A stretch of 13,569 nucleotides of DNA from Firmicutes bacterium UBA6811 (GTDB taxonomy: Bacteria; Bacillota; SHA-98; UBA4971): contig DKEX01000108.1 in assembly GCA_002452295.1 (NCBI GenBank), positions 48,664 through 62,232 of the forward strand, written 5' to 3'. Numbering within the stretch: the stretch's first letter is position 1; the number at the start of each line of letters is the position of its first letter. Below, piece by piece: positions 7,636 to 13,569 of this stretch. A program made the translations under genes and the position numbers. A model generated the notes under the pieces. The model was not told the origin of the DNA, searched no databases, and saw nothing but the letters and a program-made list of their open reading frames with translations.

Positions 7636-8988
7636 ATGCGTATCACATGGCTGAAACCGGAAGAGCGCATTGAACACGAGTTTCGCCAGTTGCATGAAGA
7701 AGGGATCGACGTTTCCTCCCTTCAGATACAGTGGCAGGAGCTGGTTTGTTCCGTAACAGATAGTGCCGGCCTCCGGATTGAGGCTGAACGGCTTCTTGAT
7801 GAATGTCAGCGCCTTGAGGAAGTAAGCGAGGCAGGCTGCATTGAGGTCGCTGAACCATCGGATCTGGCTGCCATCAAGGCCAGGGCTTCGGCGCAGGATT
7901 GCCAGTCGTGCTCGACCTTTTCAGAGCAGATGCTGTTTGAGCGTATTCTGGGTGGGTGGACTGGGAGGATGGCCGGTTGCCTGCTGGGCAAGCCTGTGGA
8001 AAAGGTGCCTCGCGAGGGGATTCGTGCCATCCTGCAGAGTAGCAATCAGTGGCCTTTGAACAACTACTTCACCGGGCGGGGTGTTCCTGATGAGGTAACT
8101 CAGCACTATCCATGGAACCGAGCGAGTCGGAACAACAGCTTGCGGGAGAACATTGTATGTATGCCAGAGGACGACGATATCAATTTCACCATGCTTAATC
8201 TCCATGTCCTCGAGACGGCTGGCGAGGGCTTCGGAACCGAGGACATCGCGCGCGCCTGGTTGGAAATGCTGCCTGTTATGGCGGTGTTTACAGCCGAACG
8301 GGTAGCATACGTTAACTTGTTGGCCTTGAGAGAGCCCCCGGAGACGGCGACATATCGCAATCCGTATCGAGAGTGGATAGGTGCACAGATCAGGGCGGAT
8401 CTGTGGGGGTGGGCCTCACCCGGTGACCCGGAGCGCGCAGCGGAGTTGGCATGGCGGGACGCTCGGCTGAGCCACGTGAAGAACGGCATCTATGGCGAGA
8501 TGTACATAGCCGCGATGGTGGCGGAAGCCTTCGTTACGGACGATGTCCGGAAGGTAGTCAACGCAGGCCTCACAACGATACCGGCTTCAGGTCGCCTGGC
8601 TGAGGCAATTCGCTTCGCCTGTACGTTGGCCGACAAAGCGGGCGAGTGGGAAGAGACCGTTGACCGGATCTACGAGCGCTACGGGCATTATCATTGGGTG
8701 CACACCATCAACAATGCGGCCCTTCTCACGGCAGCGCTTCTGTGCGGGGCAGGAGACTTTGAGCGGTCAATATGCTACGCGGTCACGGGTGGTTGGGACA
8801 CTGACTGTAACGGTGCCACGGTAGGCTCAATTCTGGGCACCATGCTGGGGTACGAGCGTATTCCCGACAAGTGGTCTGCTCCTCTCAACAATCGGGTCCG
8901 GTCGAGTCTGCGCGGCTTTGATAACTCATCCATAGAGGACCTGGCAGTCCGCACTGTGACCACAGTCCCAATGCGGTACCGGCGGTGA
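7636..8988 (+). CDS. ADP-ribosylglycohydrolase family protein, ARH-D (long EDDD/WDTD subgroup)
   Basis: A 450-residue member of the longer ARH subgroup. Residues 1-95 form a charged, probably helical N-terminal region (EERIEHEFRQLHEEGIDVSSL, 9-29 in part) that seems to recur in this subgroup. The hydrolase domain then begins: WTGRMAGCLLGKPVEKV (108-124) with presumed catalytic Glu122, MPEDDDINFTML (176-187), LSHVKNGIYGEMYIAAMV (278-295), and GGWDTDCNGATVGSILG (385-401) with Asp388, Thr389 and Asp390. Lys replaces the Asp of the usual GD motif in the glycine loop, as I believe is normal for this subgroup. Distance from A and C suggests a different substrate or bond. ATG 7630 would overlap the ARH-C stop as ATGA, but the ribosome binding site favours ATG 7636. 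No signal peptide is seen. Confidence 0.92.
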   Translation: MRITWLKPEERIEHEFRQLHEEGIDVSSLQIQWQELVCSVTDSAGLRIEAERLLDECQRLEEVSEAGCIEVAEPSDLAAIKARASAQDCQSCSTFSEQMLFERILGGWTGRMAGCLLGKPVEKVPREGIRAILQSSNQWPLNNYFTGRGVPDEVTQHYPWNRASRNNSLRENIVCMPEDDDINFTMLNLHVLETAGEGFGTEDIARAWLEMLPVMAVFTAERVAYVNLLALREPPETATYRNPYREWIGAQIRADLWGWASPGDPERAAELAWRDARLSHVKNGIYGEMYIAAMVAEAFVTDDVRKVVNAGLTTIPASGRLAEAIRFACTLADKAGEWEETVDRIYERYGHYHWVHTINNAALLTAALLCGAGDFERSICYAVTGGWDTDCNGATVGSILGTMLGYERIPDKWSAPLNNRVRSSLRGFDNSSIEDLAVRTVTTVPMRYRR

Positions 8989-9068
8989 GTGGCGCACGGT
9001 CGTGCCCCATTGGCCCGGTAATGCTGATAGCCGTGTAGAGGGTAGCGCTCTTTCCGAACGGACTGACT

Positions 9069-9075
9069 GGAGAGG
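9069..9075 (+). promoter_or_regulatory. Ribosome binding site that sets the citF-like start
   Basis: GGAGAGG lies 10 nt before GTG 9086. The reading frame stays open back to 9002, but that upstream stretch resembles nothing in the family and has no such site, so GTG 9086 is preferred. Confidence 0.6.
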
Positions 9076-9085
9076 TGAAACTCCG

Positions 9086-10636
9086 GTGACAAATGCGGTT
9101 GGCAGAGACATACCAGATTCTTGCGTCATACTCGGCGAAACGCGTAAACTGCAGCCATATCGAGGACCCTTCGCGAGGGAGCCTAATGTCGTCACAAGGA
9201 CTACTTTCCCGCGTTTTGTCAGGCCCGGAGCTACAAAACTCGTGGGGTCCCTTCGGGAAGCGATTGAGAAAACGGACTTAAAAAGCGGGATGACGATCTC
9301 CTTCCATCATCACTTTAGGTTCGGGGATGTCGTAGTCGACACAGTATTACGAGAGCTAGCCCGCCTCGGAATACGAGACCTGACACTTACAGTGAGTGGA
9401 TTTCATCCGGTAACGGAGATATTGTGTGACTGCATACGGGAAGGTGTTGTGACGAGAATTCATCACGGGGGAATACCCAGGGAGCTCGGAAACCTCGTCG
9501 CCAGATGTATCCTTAAGGAGCCGGTTGTCATTCGCACACACGGCGGGCGCGCGCGGGCCATCGGAGCCGGAGAACTCCCCATCGATGTGGCATTTGTCGC
9601 CGCACCGGCGTGCGATGCCTATGGCAACGTGAACGGCACCGACGGGCCGTCCCCGTGTGGAGCGCTCGGTTATGCGATGGTAGACGCGAGACATGCAAAA
9701 CGAGTAGTGGTGCTCACAAATAACCTCGTGCCTTACCCGCTTCATAGAATATCAATTCCGCAGACACACGTTGACTACATCGTTGCCACTGACTGCATCG
9801 GCGATCCGACCTGGATAGCAAGTGGAGCTATCAGGCAAACAAGGAATCCACGAGATATGGTCATTGCTGACCAGATCGCCCAAGTGGTACAGCACTCGGG
9901 ATTCCTTAAGCCGGGGTTTTCCTTGCAAGTCGGGACAGGCGGCGTCTCGCTTGCTGCAACCAGCAGAATAAGCGATATCATGCGGCACGGCGGAATCCAG
10001 GGAGGGTTCATGCTTGGAGGGATTACCAGTGTTGCTGTGGACTTGCTGAAGGAAGGGCTGTTCCACTCGCTACTAGACGTCCAGTCGTTTGATCAGGGAG
10101 CCGCTCGCTCATTAACGGAGACTAAGGAGCATGTGGAAATCGACGCTTCTTTTTACGCAAACCCCCATTCCGGCGGATGCGCGGTAAACATGGTCGACGT
10201 TGCGGTACTCAGCGCGCTGGAAGTCGACGTTGACTTTAACGTAAATGTCTTGACCGGCTTTGACGGAGTTATGATGGCCGGTCCGGGGGGGCACAGCGAC
10301 ACTGCGGCAGGAAGCAAGCTCGCAATAATCGGAATCCCCCTGGTGCGAGACAGACTGCCTTGCGTGGTGAAGCGCATAGGCACAGTTGTTACCCCGGGAG
10401 AAACCGTTGATGTCGTAGTGACGGAGTATGGAGTTGCGGTTAACCCTCGGCGCGCCGACTTGCTGAAGGCCCTTGAAGGCAGCAGTCTGCGGCTCTGTGA
10501 CATACAGGAGCTTGCCCGGAAGGCGGAAGACATTACGGGCACGCCTGAGCAACTGCGCTTCACAGACCACATCGTCGCTCTGGTTGAGTATCGTGACGGC
10601 ACGATAATTGACGTGGTGAGAAAACCCGAAGCTTAG
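9086..10636 (+). CDS. citF: Citrate lyase alpha subunit-like protein (CoA/ACP transferase)
   Basis: A 516-residue homologue of CitF, whose usual length is about 505-520. In citrate lyase, CitF swaps the acetyl group on the thioester carrier for citrate, and CitE then cleaves the citryl thioester to acetyl thioester and oxaloacetate. Recognisable segments are GMTISFHHHFRFGD (68-81), VVTRIHHGGIPREL (121-134), HGGRARAIGAGELPIDVAF (152-170), PACDAYGNVNG (174-184), LQVGTGGVSLA (280-290), LDVQSFDQGAARSL (330-343), LTGFDGVMMAGPGGHSDTA (389-407), VTEYGVAVNPRRADL (445-459) and YRDGTIIDVV (502-511). It lies 97 nt after ARH-D on the same strand with no terminator visible, so co-transcription is possible. 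The partner subunits follow directly. The true substrate could be citrate, citramalate or a similar hydroxy acid. Confidence 0.94.
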   Translation: MTNAVGRDIPDSCVILGETRKLQPYRGPFAREPNVVTRTTFPRFVRPGATKLVGSLREAIEKTDLKSGMTISFHHHFRFGDVVVDTVLRELARLGIRDLTLTVSGFHPVTEILCDCIREGVVTRIHHGGIPRELGNLVARCILKEPVVIRTHGGRARAIGAGELPIDVAFVAAPACDAYGNVNGTDGPSPCGALGYAMVDARHAKRVVVLTNNLVPYPLHRISIPQTHVDYIVATDCIGDPTWIASGAIRQTRNPRDMVIADQIAQVVQHSGFLKPGFSLQVGTGGVSLAATSRISDIMRHGGIQGGFMLGGITSVAVDLLKEGLFHSLLDVQSFDQGAARSLTETKEHVEIDASFYANPHSGGCAVNMVDVAVLSALEVDVDFNVNVLTGFDGVMMAGPGGHSDTAAGSKLAIIGIPLVRDRLPCVVKRIGTVVTPGETVDVVVTEYGVAVNPRRADLLKALEGSSLRLCDIQELARKAEDITGTPEQLRFTDHIVALVEYRDGTIIDVVRKPEA

Positions 10637-10659
10637 CATCTATCCTGGAAGGATGGAGA

Positions 10660-11934
10660 GTGCAAATGGTACAGAAGACCATGCGTTCCCTACTGTTTGT
10701 GCCCGGGAATAGCCCGTCCATGGTCGCAAATGCGGCGATATACGGATCCGACGCTGTGGTACTTGACCTGGAGGATTCAGTGCCGTTGGAAAGCAAGGAC
10801 TCGGCACGCATTCTGATTAGGCATGCTTTGAGTTGCGTGGACTACGGACCCGCGCGAGTCGGGGTTAGAATCAATTCAATAGCGTCAGGGATGGCTTCCG
10901 ACGACGTTCGAGAAGTTGCGGCAGGGTGGCCTGACTTCGTTATGATACCCAAAGTTGAGTCGTGTGAGCAGATCCTCGCTGTTGATAACATGCTCGCTAG
11001 TGGGGAGTCCGCAAATTCTATTCCGGCGGGATCTACAGACATCATTGCGATACTAGAAACACCGCGGGGCATTCTAAACGCTTTTGACATTGCTCGTGCT
11101 AGCAACCGTATAGTTGGTCTTGCCTTCGGGGCAGAGGATTTCTGTACTTCGATGGGAATTCAACGTTCAGGGGAAGGAACAGAACTCCTGGTAGCGAAGG
11201 CAACGATAGTCTTGTGTTCGAGAGCTACGAACATAGCCGCATTTGACACTGTGTTCGTGGATATAGACGACGACACAGGTCTTCTTACCGAGACTAAGCG
11301 GTCGAGACAACTCGGTTTCAACGGCAAGTGCGCTATCCATCCGAACCAGGTCCCAACTATAAACTCGGTCTTCACTCCGGACGAGGCTGAAATCGAATAT
11401 GCAAAGACGATCGTTGAAGCATACGAGAAAGGTCTGGGGGAGGGGTTAGGCGCGGTCGCTGTCGGTGGGATGATGGTAGACGAGCCTGTCGTTCGGAGAG
11501 CGTTCAAGGTCCTCGGCTCCGCCGGACATCATTTGACGCAGGACAACTTCCGGTCCCACGCCTGTTCGCGCTCAAAGAGAAAAGTTGTCCTACCCCGGGT
11601 TGGAGAATTGGAACACGGGGCCGAAGCCGGGACAGACCGGAAAGGGGATGCCCGCATCAACATTACCCCGATTCCAGCAGGTCAAGGCCTTGAGATTGAG
11701 GTCACCAGCAAAGTAGCGGTCCTGTACGGTACAGCGATTAGGAACACCGTTCGTCGCGTCCTGGAGGAGATGGGCGTCACGGATGCCCACGTAACGGTCA
11801 CGGATCAAGCAGCTCTCGACTTTGCAATAGCCGCACGCACCGAAGCTGCCGTTCGCAGGGCAACGGGCGCTGGCCACCGCGGTGATACCGTTGGCTCTCC
11901 AAGGGCCACGCTCAGCACTTCTGCGTCACCTTGA
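10660..11934 (+). CDS. CitE-CitD fusion: citryl-CoA lyase-like domain with carrier-like domain
   Basis: A 424-residue fusion. Residues 1 to about 290 are a CitE/HpcH-aldolase-type lyase: SLLFVPGNSPSMVANA (11-26), LDLEDSVPLESK, VGVRINS, PKVESCEQI, LETPRGIL, AFGAEDFCTSMGIQR and GKCAIHPNQVPTIN, so the Arg, Glu and Asp residues that bind substrate and Mg2+ are all present. After a linker, residues about 320-405 resemble CitD, the thioester-bearing gamma subunit: AGTDRKGDARINITP (323-337), YGTAIRNTVRRVLEEMGV and TDQAALDFAIAARTEAAVRRA. Where CitD carries its prosthetic-group serine in AGTLES, this protein has Lys328 (codon AAA at 11641). A polar tail ends it. The start is GTG 10660, after GGAAGGA, or ATG 10666. 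CitE and CitD are normally separate, in the order D-E-F. The domains are clear; the working chemistry is uncertain. Confidence 0.92.
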   Translation: MQMVQKTMRSLLFVPGNSPSMVANAAIYGSDAVVLDLEDSVPLESKDSARILIRHALSCVDYGPARVGVRINSIASGMASDDVREVAAGWPDFVMIPKVESCEQILAVDNMLASGESANSIPAGSTDIIAILETPRGILNAFDIARASNRIVGLAFGAEDFCTSMGIQRSGEGTELLVAKATIVLCSRATNIAAFDTVFVDIDDDTGLLTETKRSRQLGFNGKCAIHPNQVPTINSVFTPDEAEIEYAKTIVEAYEKGLGEGLGAVAVGGMMVDEPVVRRAFKVLGSAGHHLTQDNFRSHACSRSKRKVVLPRVGELEHGAEAGTDRKGDARINITPIPAGQGLEIEVTSKVAVLYGTAIRNTVRRVLEEMGVTDAHVTVTDQAALDFAIAARTEAAVRRATGAGHRGDTVGSPRATLSTSASP

Positions 11935-13137
11935 TTTGCAGGTATCGAAGCATTTACGGAGCCGCCGGATGCCTTCGTCGATCTCACCCACCTTCGGTTG
12001 GCTGAAGCAGATCCGCGCCTGGTTCTTGCCGGAGCGGTCGGCGTAGAACGACGGCCCTGCGACGTAGGCGACGCTGTGCTCCTTGACCGCCCGGGGCAGG
12101 AGGCCGACCGTGTCGATGCCTTCCGGGAACGTCACCCATGTATAGAAGCCGCCCTCGGGAATAGTGCGGGTTATGGTGTCGCCGAAGTGCGCGCGAAGAG
12201 CCTTCAGCGTCTCATCCTTCTTCCTGCGGAGGCTCGCGACGGTCACCTCGATCTGTTTCTCGATGAGACCTCGCTTCCCATACTCGAGCGCCATGATCTG
12301 TCCCAGGGAATTGGAGCACTGGTCAGTGCCCTGCTTGAAGAGGATGGCCTTCTCCGTGACCAGCCTCGGCCCCACCATCCAGCCGAGACGGAGGCCGGGC
12401 GAGAAGATCTTCGAGAACGTCCCCAGGTGGATAACGATGCCCTCCTCGTCGAGGGCCTTAAGGGCCGGGAGATCCGCGCCCTCGTAGCGAAGCTCGGCGT
12501 ACGCATGGTCCTCCACCACAGGGACGCCGAACCTCGACGCAAACTCGAGAAGCGCGGGCCGCCTCTCGAGGCTGAGGGTGCAGCCGGACGGGTTCTGGAA
12601 TGAGGGGATGGTATAGATGAACTTGGGCATGCGTCCCTCCGCCTGCCTGCCAGCGCGGATGTCCGAAAGCAGCGACTCGAGAAGCTCGATCCTCATGCCG
12701 CCGGCATCTATCGGCACGCTGACGATATCCGCCTCATAGCTCGCGAAGGTCTGGAGCGCCCCGATGTATGTGGGGGCCTCGGTGACCACCACGTCGCCCG
12801 GCTCGAGGAATATCTTGCAGACGAGGTCGAGCCCCTGGAGAGAGCCGCTGGTGATGAGCACGTCGGTGGCATCGCACCTCATGCTCTGGCCGGTCAGCCT
12901 TGCGGCCATGAACTCGCGAAGCGTGGTGAAGCCCGGCGTCGGGCCATACTGCAGGGCGACGCCGCGGCCAGCGCGCATGATCGCGTCGCTTATCTCGGTG
13001 ATCTCCGGCAGGAACCACTCCGGGTCGGGAAAGCCGCCGGCGAACGATATGACCCCGGGCTCCTCCGCCAGGGCGAAGAGGGCTGCGAGCTCGGAACGCT
13101 GCAATTTCTGCGCTCTTGCGGCGAACGTGCTGTGCAT
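11926..13137 (-). CDS. PLP-dependent aminotransferase (class I/II, fold type I)
   Basis: A 403-residue aminotransferase of the group that includes 2-aminoadipate/LysN-type enzymes and the catalytic half of MocR regulators. Fold-type-I signatures are complete: ISFAGGFPDPEWF (30-42), LQYGPTPGFTTLREF (62-76), PSFQNPSG (178-185, cofactor Asn182), VVEDHAYAEL (207-216, Asp210 and Tyr213), GTFSKIFSPGLRLGW (239-253, PLP-binding Lys243) and ARICFSQP (374-381, carboxylate-binding Arg375). There is no DNA-binding domain, so it is a metabolic enzyme that transfers amino groups between an amino acid and a 2-oxo acid; the exact substrate is unknown. The start at 13137 is set by GGAGGT 9 nt upstream; the open frame continues to 13209. 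Its 3' end overlaps the converging citE-citD fusion by 9 bp. Its G+C is higher than that of its neighbours. Confidence 0.95.
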   Translation of the reverse strand: MHSTFAARAQKLQRSELAALFALAEEPGVISFAGGFPDPEWFLPEITEISDAIMRAGRGVALQYGPTPGFTTLREFMAARLTGQSMRCDATDVLITSGSLQGLDLVCKIFLEPGDVVVTEAPTYIGALQTFASYEADIVSVPIDAGGMRIELLESLLSDIRAGRQAEGRMPKFIYTIPSFQNPSGCTLSLERRPALLEFASRFGVPVVEDHAYAELRYEGADLPALKALDEEGIVIHLGTFSKIFSPGLRLGWMVGPRLVTEKAILFKQGTDQCSNSLGQIMALEYGKRGLIEKQIEVTVASLRRKKDETLKALRAHFGDTITRTIPEGGFYTWVTFPEGIDTVGLLPRAVKEHSVAYVAGPSFYADRSGKNQARICFSQPKVGEIDEGIRRLRKCFDTCKSR

Positions 13138-13146
13138 TGCGAGGAT

Positions 13147-13152
13147 ACCTCC
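13147..13152 (-). promoter_or_regulatory. Ribosome binding site of the aminotransferase gene
   Basis: GGAGGT on the minus strand lies 9 nt before ATG at 13137. It selects this start (protein beginning MHSTFAARAQ) over the upstream in-frame extension to 13209. Confidence 0.75.
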
Positions 13153-13165
13153 ATTGCCTTTCCTG

Positions 13166-13204
13166 GGACGCTCCGGATGCACGAGGCCGCTGTCTGGAGC
13201 GTCC
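13166..13204 (-). promoter_or_regulatory. Perfect 9-bp inverted repeat in the aminotransferase leader
   Basis: GGACGCTCC (13166-13174) and GGAGCGTCC (13196-13204) are exact inverted repeats separated by 21 nt, just upstream of the ribosome binding site of the aminotransferase gene. As RNA this is a 9-bp stem with a large loop; as DNA it could be a split operator. No T-run follows, so it is not a simple terminator. Its role is unknown, but the position suggests control of the aminotransferase gene. Confidence 0.5.
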
Positions 13205-13234
13205 TGCAAGCTGTAACTCAGTTATTCCGTGCTT

Positions 13235-13259
13235 GGGCGGCGGATTCCTGCCGCTGCCC
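13235..13259. other. GC-rich hairpin between the aminotransferase leader and the repeat array
   Basis: GGGCGGCGG and CCGCTGCCC can pair over 9 positions, one of them G-T, around a 7-nt loop (ATTCCTG). There is no U-run on either strand, so an intrinsic terminator is not supported. It lies 12 bp before the first unit of the repeat array and could be part of that structure or a separate RNA hairpin. Confidence 0.35.
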
Positions 13260-13270
13260 CTGAGAATGAA

Positions 13271-13569
13271 TGCCGAGAGACCTGGCATTTTTGAACGCAA
13301 GATGCCCACGAACTTGCCATTCACGGTCGCCGCCGGGGCGAAATGCCAGGAATCTGGCCACGATCACCGCAGATGGTGGCAGGTAGCTTGGCGCCTTGGC
13401 GGGGGGTGGCTAGAATCTTGGCATCGTCCCGCTCAAGCTGCCAAGAAACTAGGCATCTCGCCTCTCTGCTCACCCGCCGGCGGGGCGCAGTGCCAACAAA
13501 CTGGCCAGGCCGCGCGCGCGAGTGCCAACAAACTGGTCATCCTCGGACATAACGTGGCCAAAAACCTGC
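13271..13569. repeat. Array of nine helically phased 17-bp imperfect palindromes
   Basis: Nine related 17-bp units begin at 13271, 13303, 13344, 13377, 13407, 13439, 13491, 13523 and 13555; the last is cut by the window end. My consensus is TGCCAAGAAACTTGGCA: 7-bp inverted arms (TGCCAAG / CTTGGCA) around an A-rich centre that always points the same way. Units 7 and 8 (TGCCAACAAACTGGCCA and TGCCAACAAACTGGTCA) are almost identical. The spacers are unrelated in sequence. Start-to-start distances are 32, 41, 33, 30, 32, 52, 32 and 32 bp, close to 3, 4 or 5 helical turns, which places every unit on one face of the DNA. This is typical of cooperative protein binding. Candidates are the multi-site end of an IS21-like transposable element entering from the right, iteron-type sites or an operator array. 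No convincing gene lies inside. Confidence 0.8.

Noticed and set aside
11998..12603. 201-codon open frame on the plus strand
   Set aside because: It lies antisense to the aminotransferase gene, whose catalytic motifs are complete; G+C-rich codons create open frames on the opposite strand.
13235..13259. Intrinsic terminator
   Set aside because: The hairpin is stable but no T-run follows on either strand.
13343..13552. Small plus-strand open frame of 69 codons through the repeat array
   Set aside because: It runs through the palindromic units, has no good ribosome binding site, and its composition follows the repeats.
13271..13569. CRISPR array
   Set aside because: Units are 17 bp, palindromic and variable in sequence, and the spacers are mostly only about 13-16 bp. 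CRISPR repeats are longer and nearly identical, with spacers of about 30 bp or more.

Overview
The window reads as one bacterial accessory locus. Frequent GTG starts, strong AGGAGG-type ribosome binding sites, moderately high G+C, short intergenic gaps and a CcpA/LacI-like operator fit a moderately GC-rich Bacillota (clostridial or limnochordial type). That placement is inference; no rRNA or marker gene is present.

Layout, left to right. Positions 46-4375 hold a sugar-uptake module: a near-palindromic LacI-family operator, a LacI-family repressor, two CUT1-type ABC permeases and an exported solute-binding protein. No transport ATPase is encoded here. Positions 4387-8988 follow in the same direction with 11-nt, overlapping, 59-nt and 2-nt junctions. 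They encode four different members of the ADP-ribosylglycohydrolase (ARH/DraG, ADP_ribosyl_GH) superfamily, called ARH-A to ARH-D. A and C keep the full dinuclear-metal signature. D belongs to the longer EDDD/WDTD subgroup. B is a full-length paralogue of A that has lost the catalytic Glu and nearly all metal ligands, so it looks like a pseudoenzyme. The simplest reading is a regulated import-and-cleavage system for a ribosylated or otherwise glycosylated compound, with several hydrolases for different linkages or steps. The substrate is unknown.

Positions 9086-11934 encode a citrate-lyase-type pair: a CitF-like alpha subunit, then a CitE-like lyase fused at its C-terminus to a CitD-like carrier domain. 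In the CitD part the serine that carries the prosthetic group is a lysine. None of the ligase or cofactor genes (citC, citX, citG) is nearby. The system may therefore act on free CoA thioesters rather than on a carrier-bound cofactor.

On the opposite strand, overlapping the citE-citD stop by 9 bp, lies a fold-type-I PLP aminotransferase (11926-13137) with visibly higher G+C. Its upstream region has a perfect 9-bp inverted repeat and a GC-rich hairpin. The last 300 bases contain nine copies of a 17-bp imperfect palindrome (consensus TGCCAAGAAACTTGGCA) whose starts are spaced by near-integer numbers of 10.5-bp helical turns. It is a phased protein-binding array, possibly the end of an IS21-like element or a large regulatory or iteron-type site that continues past the window.
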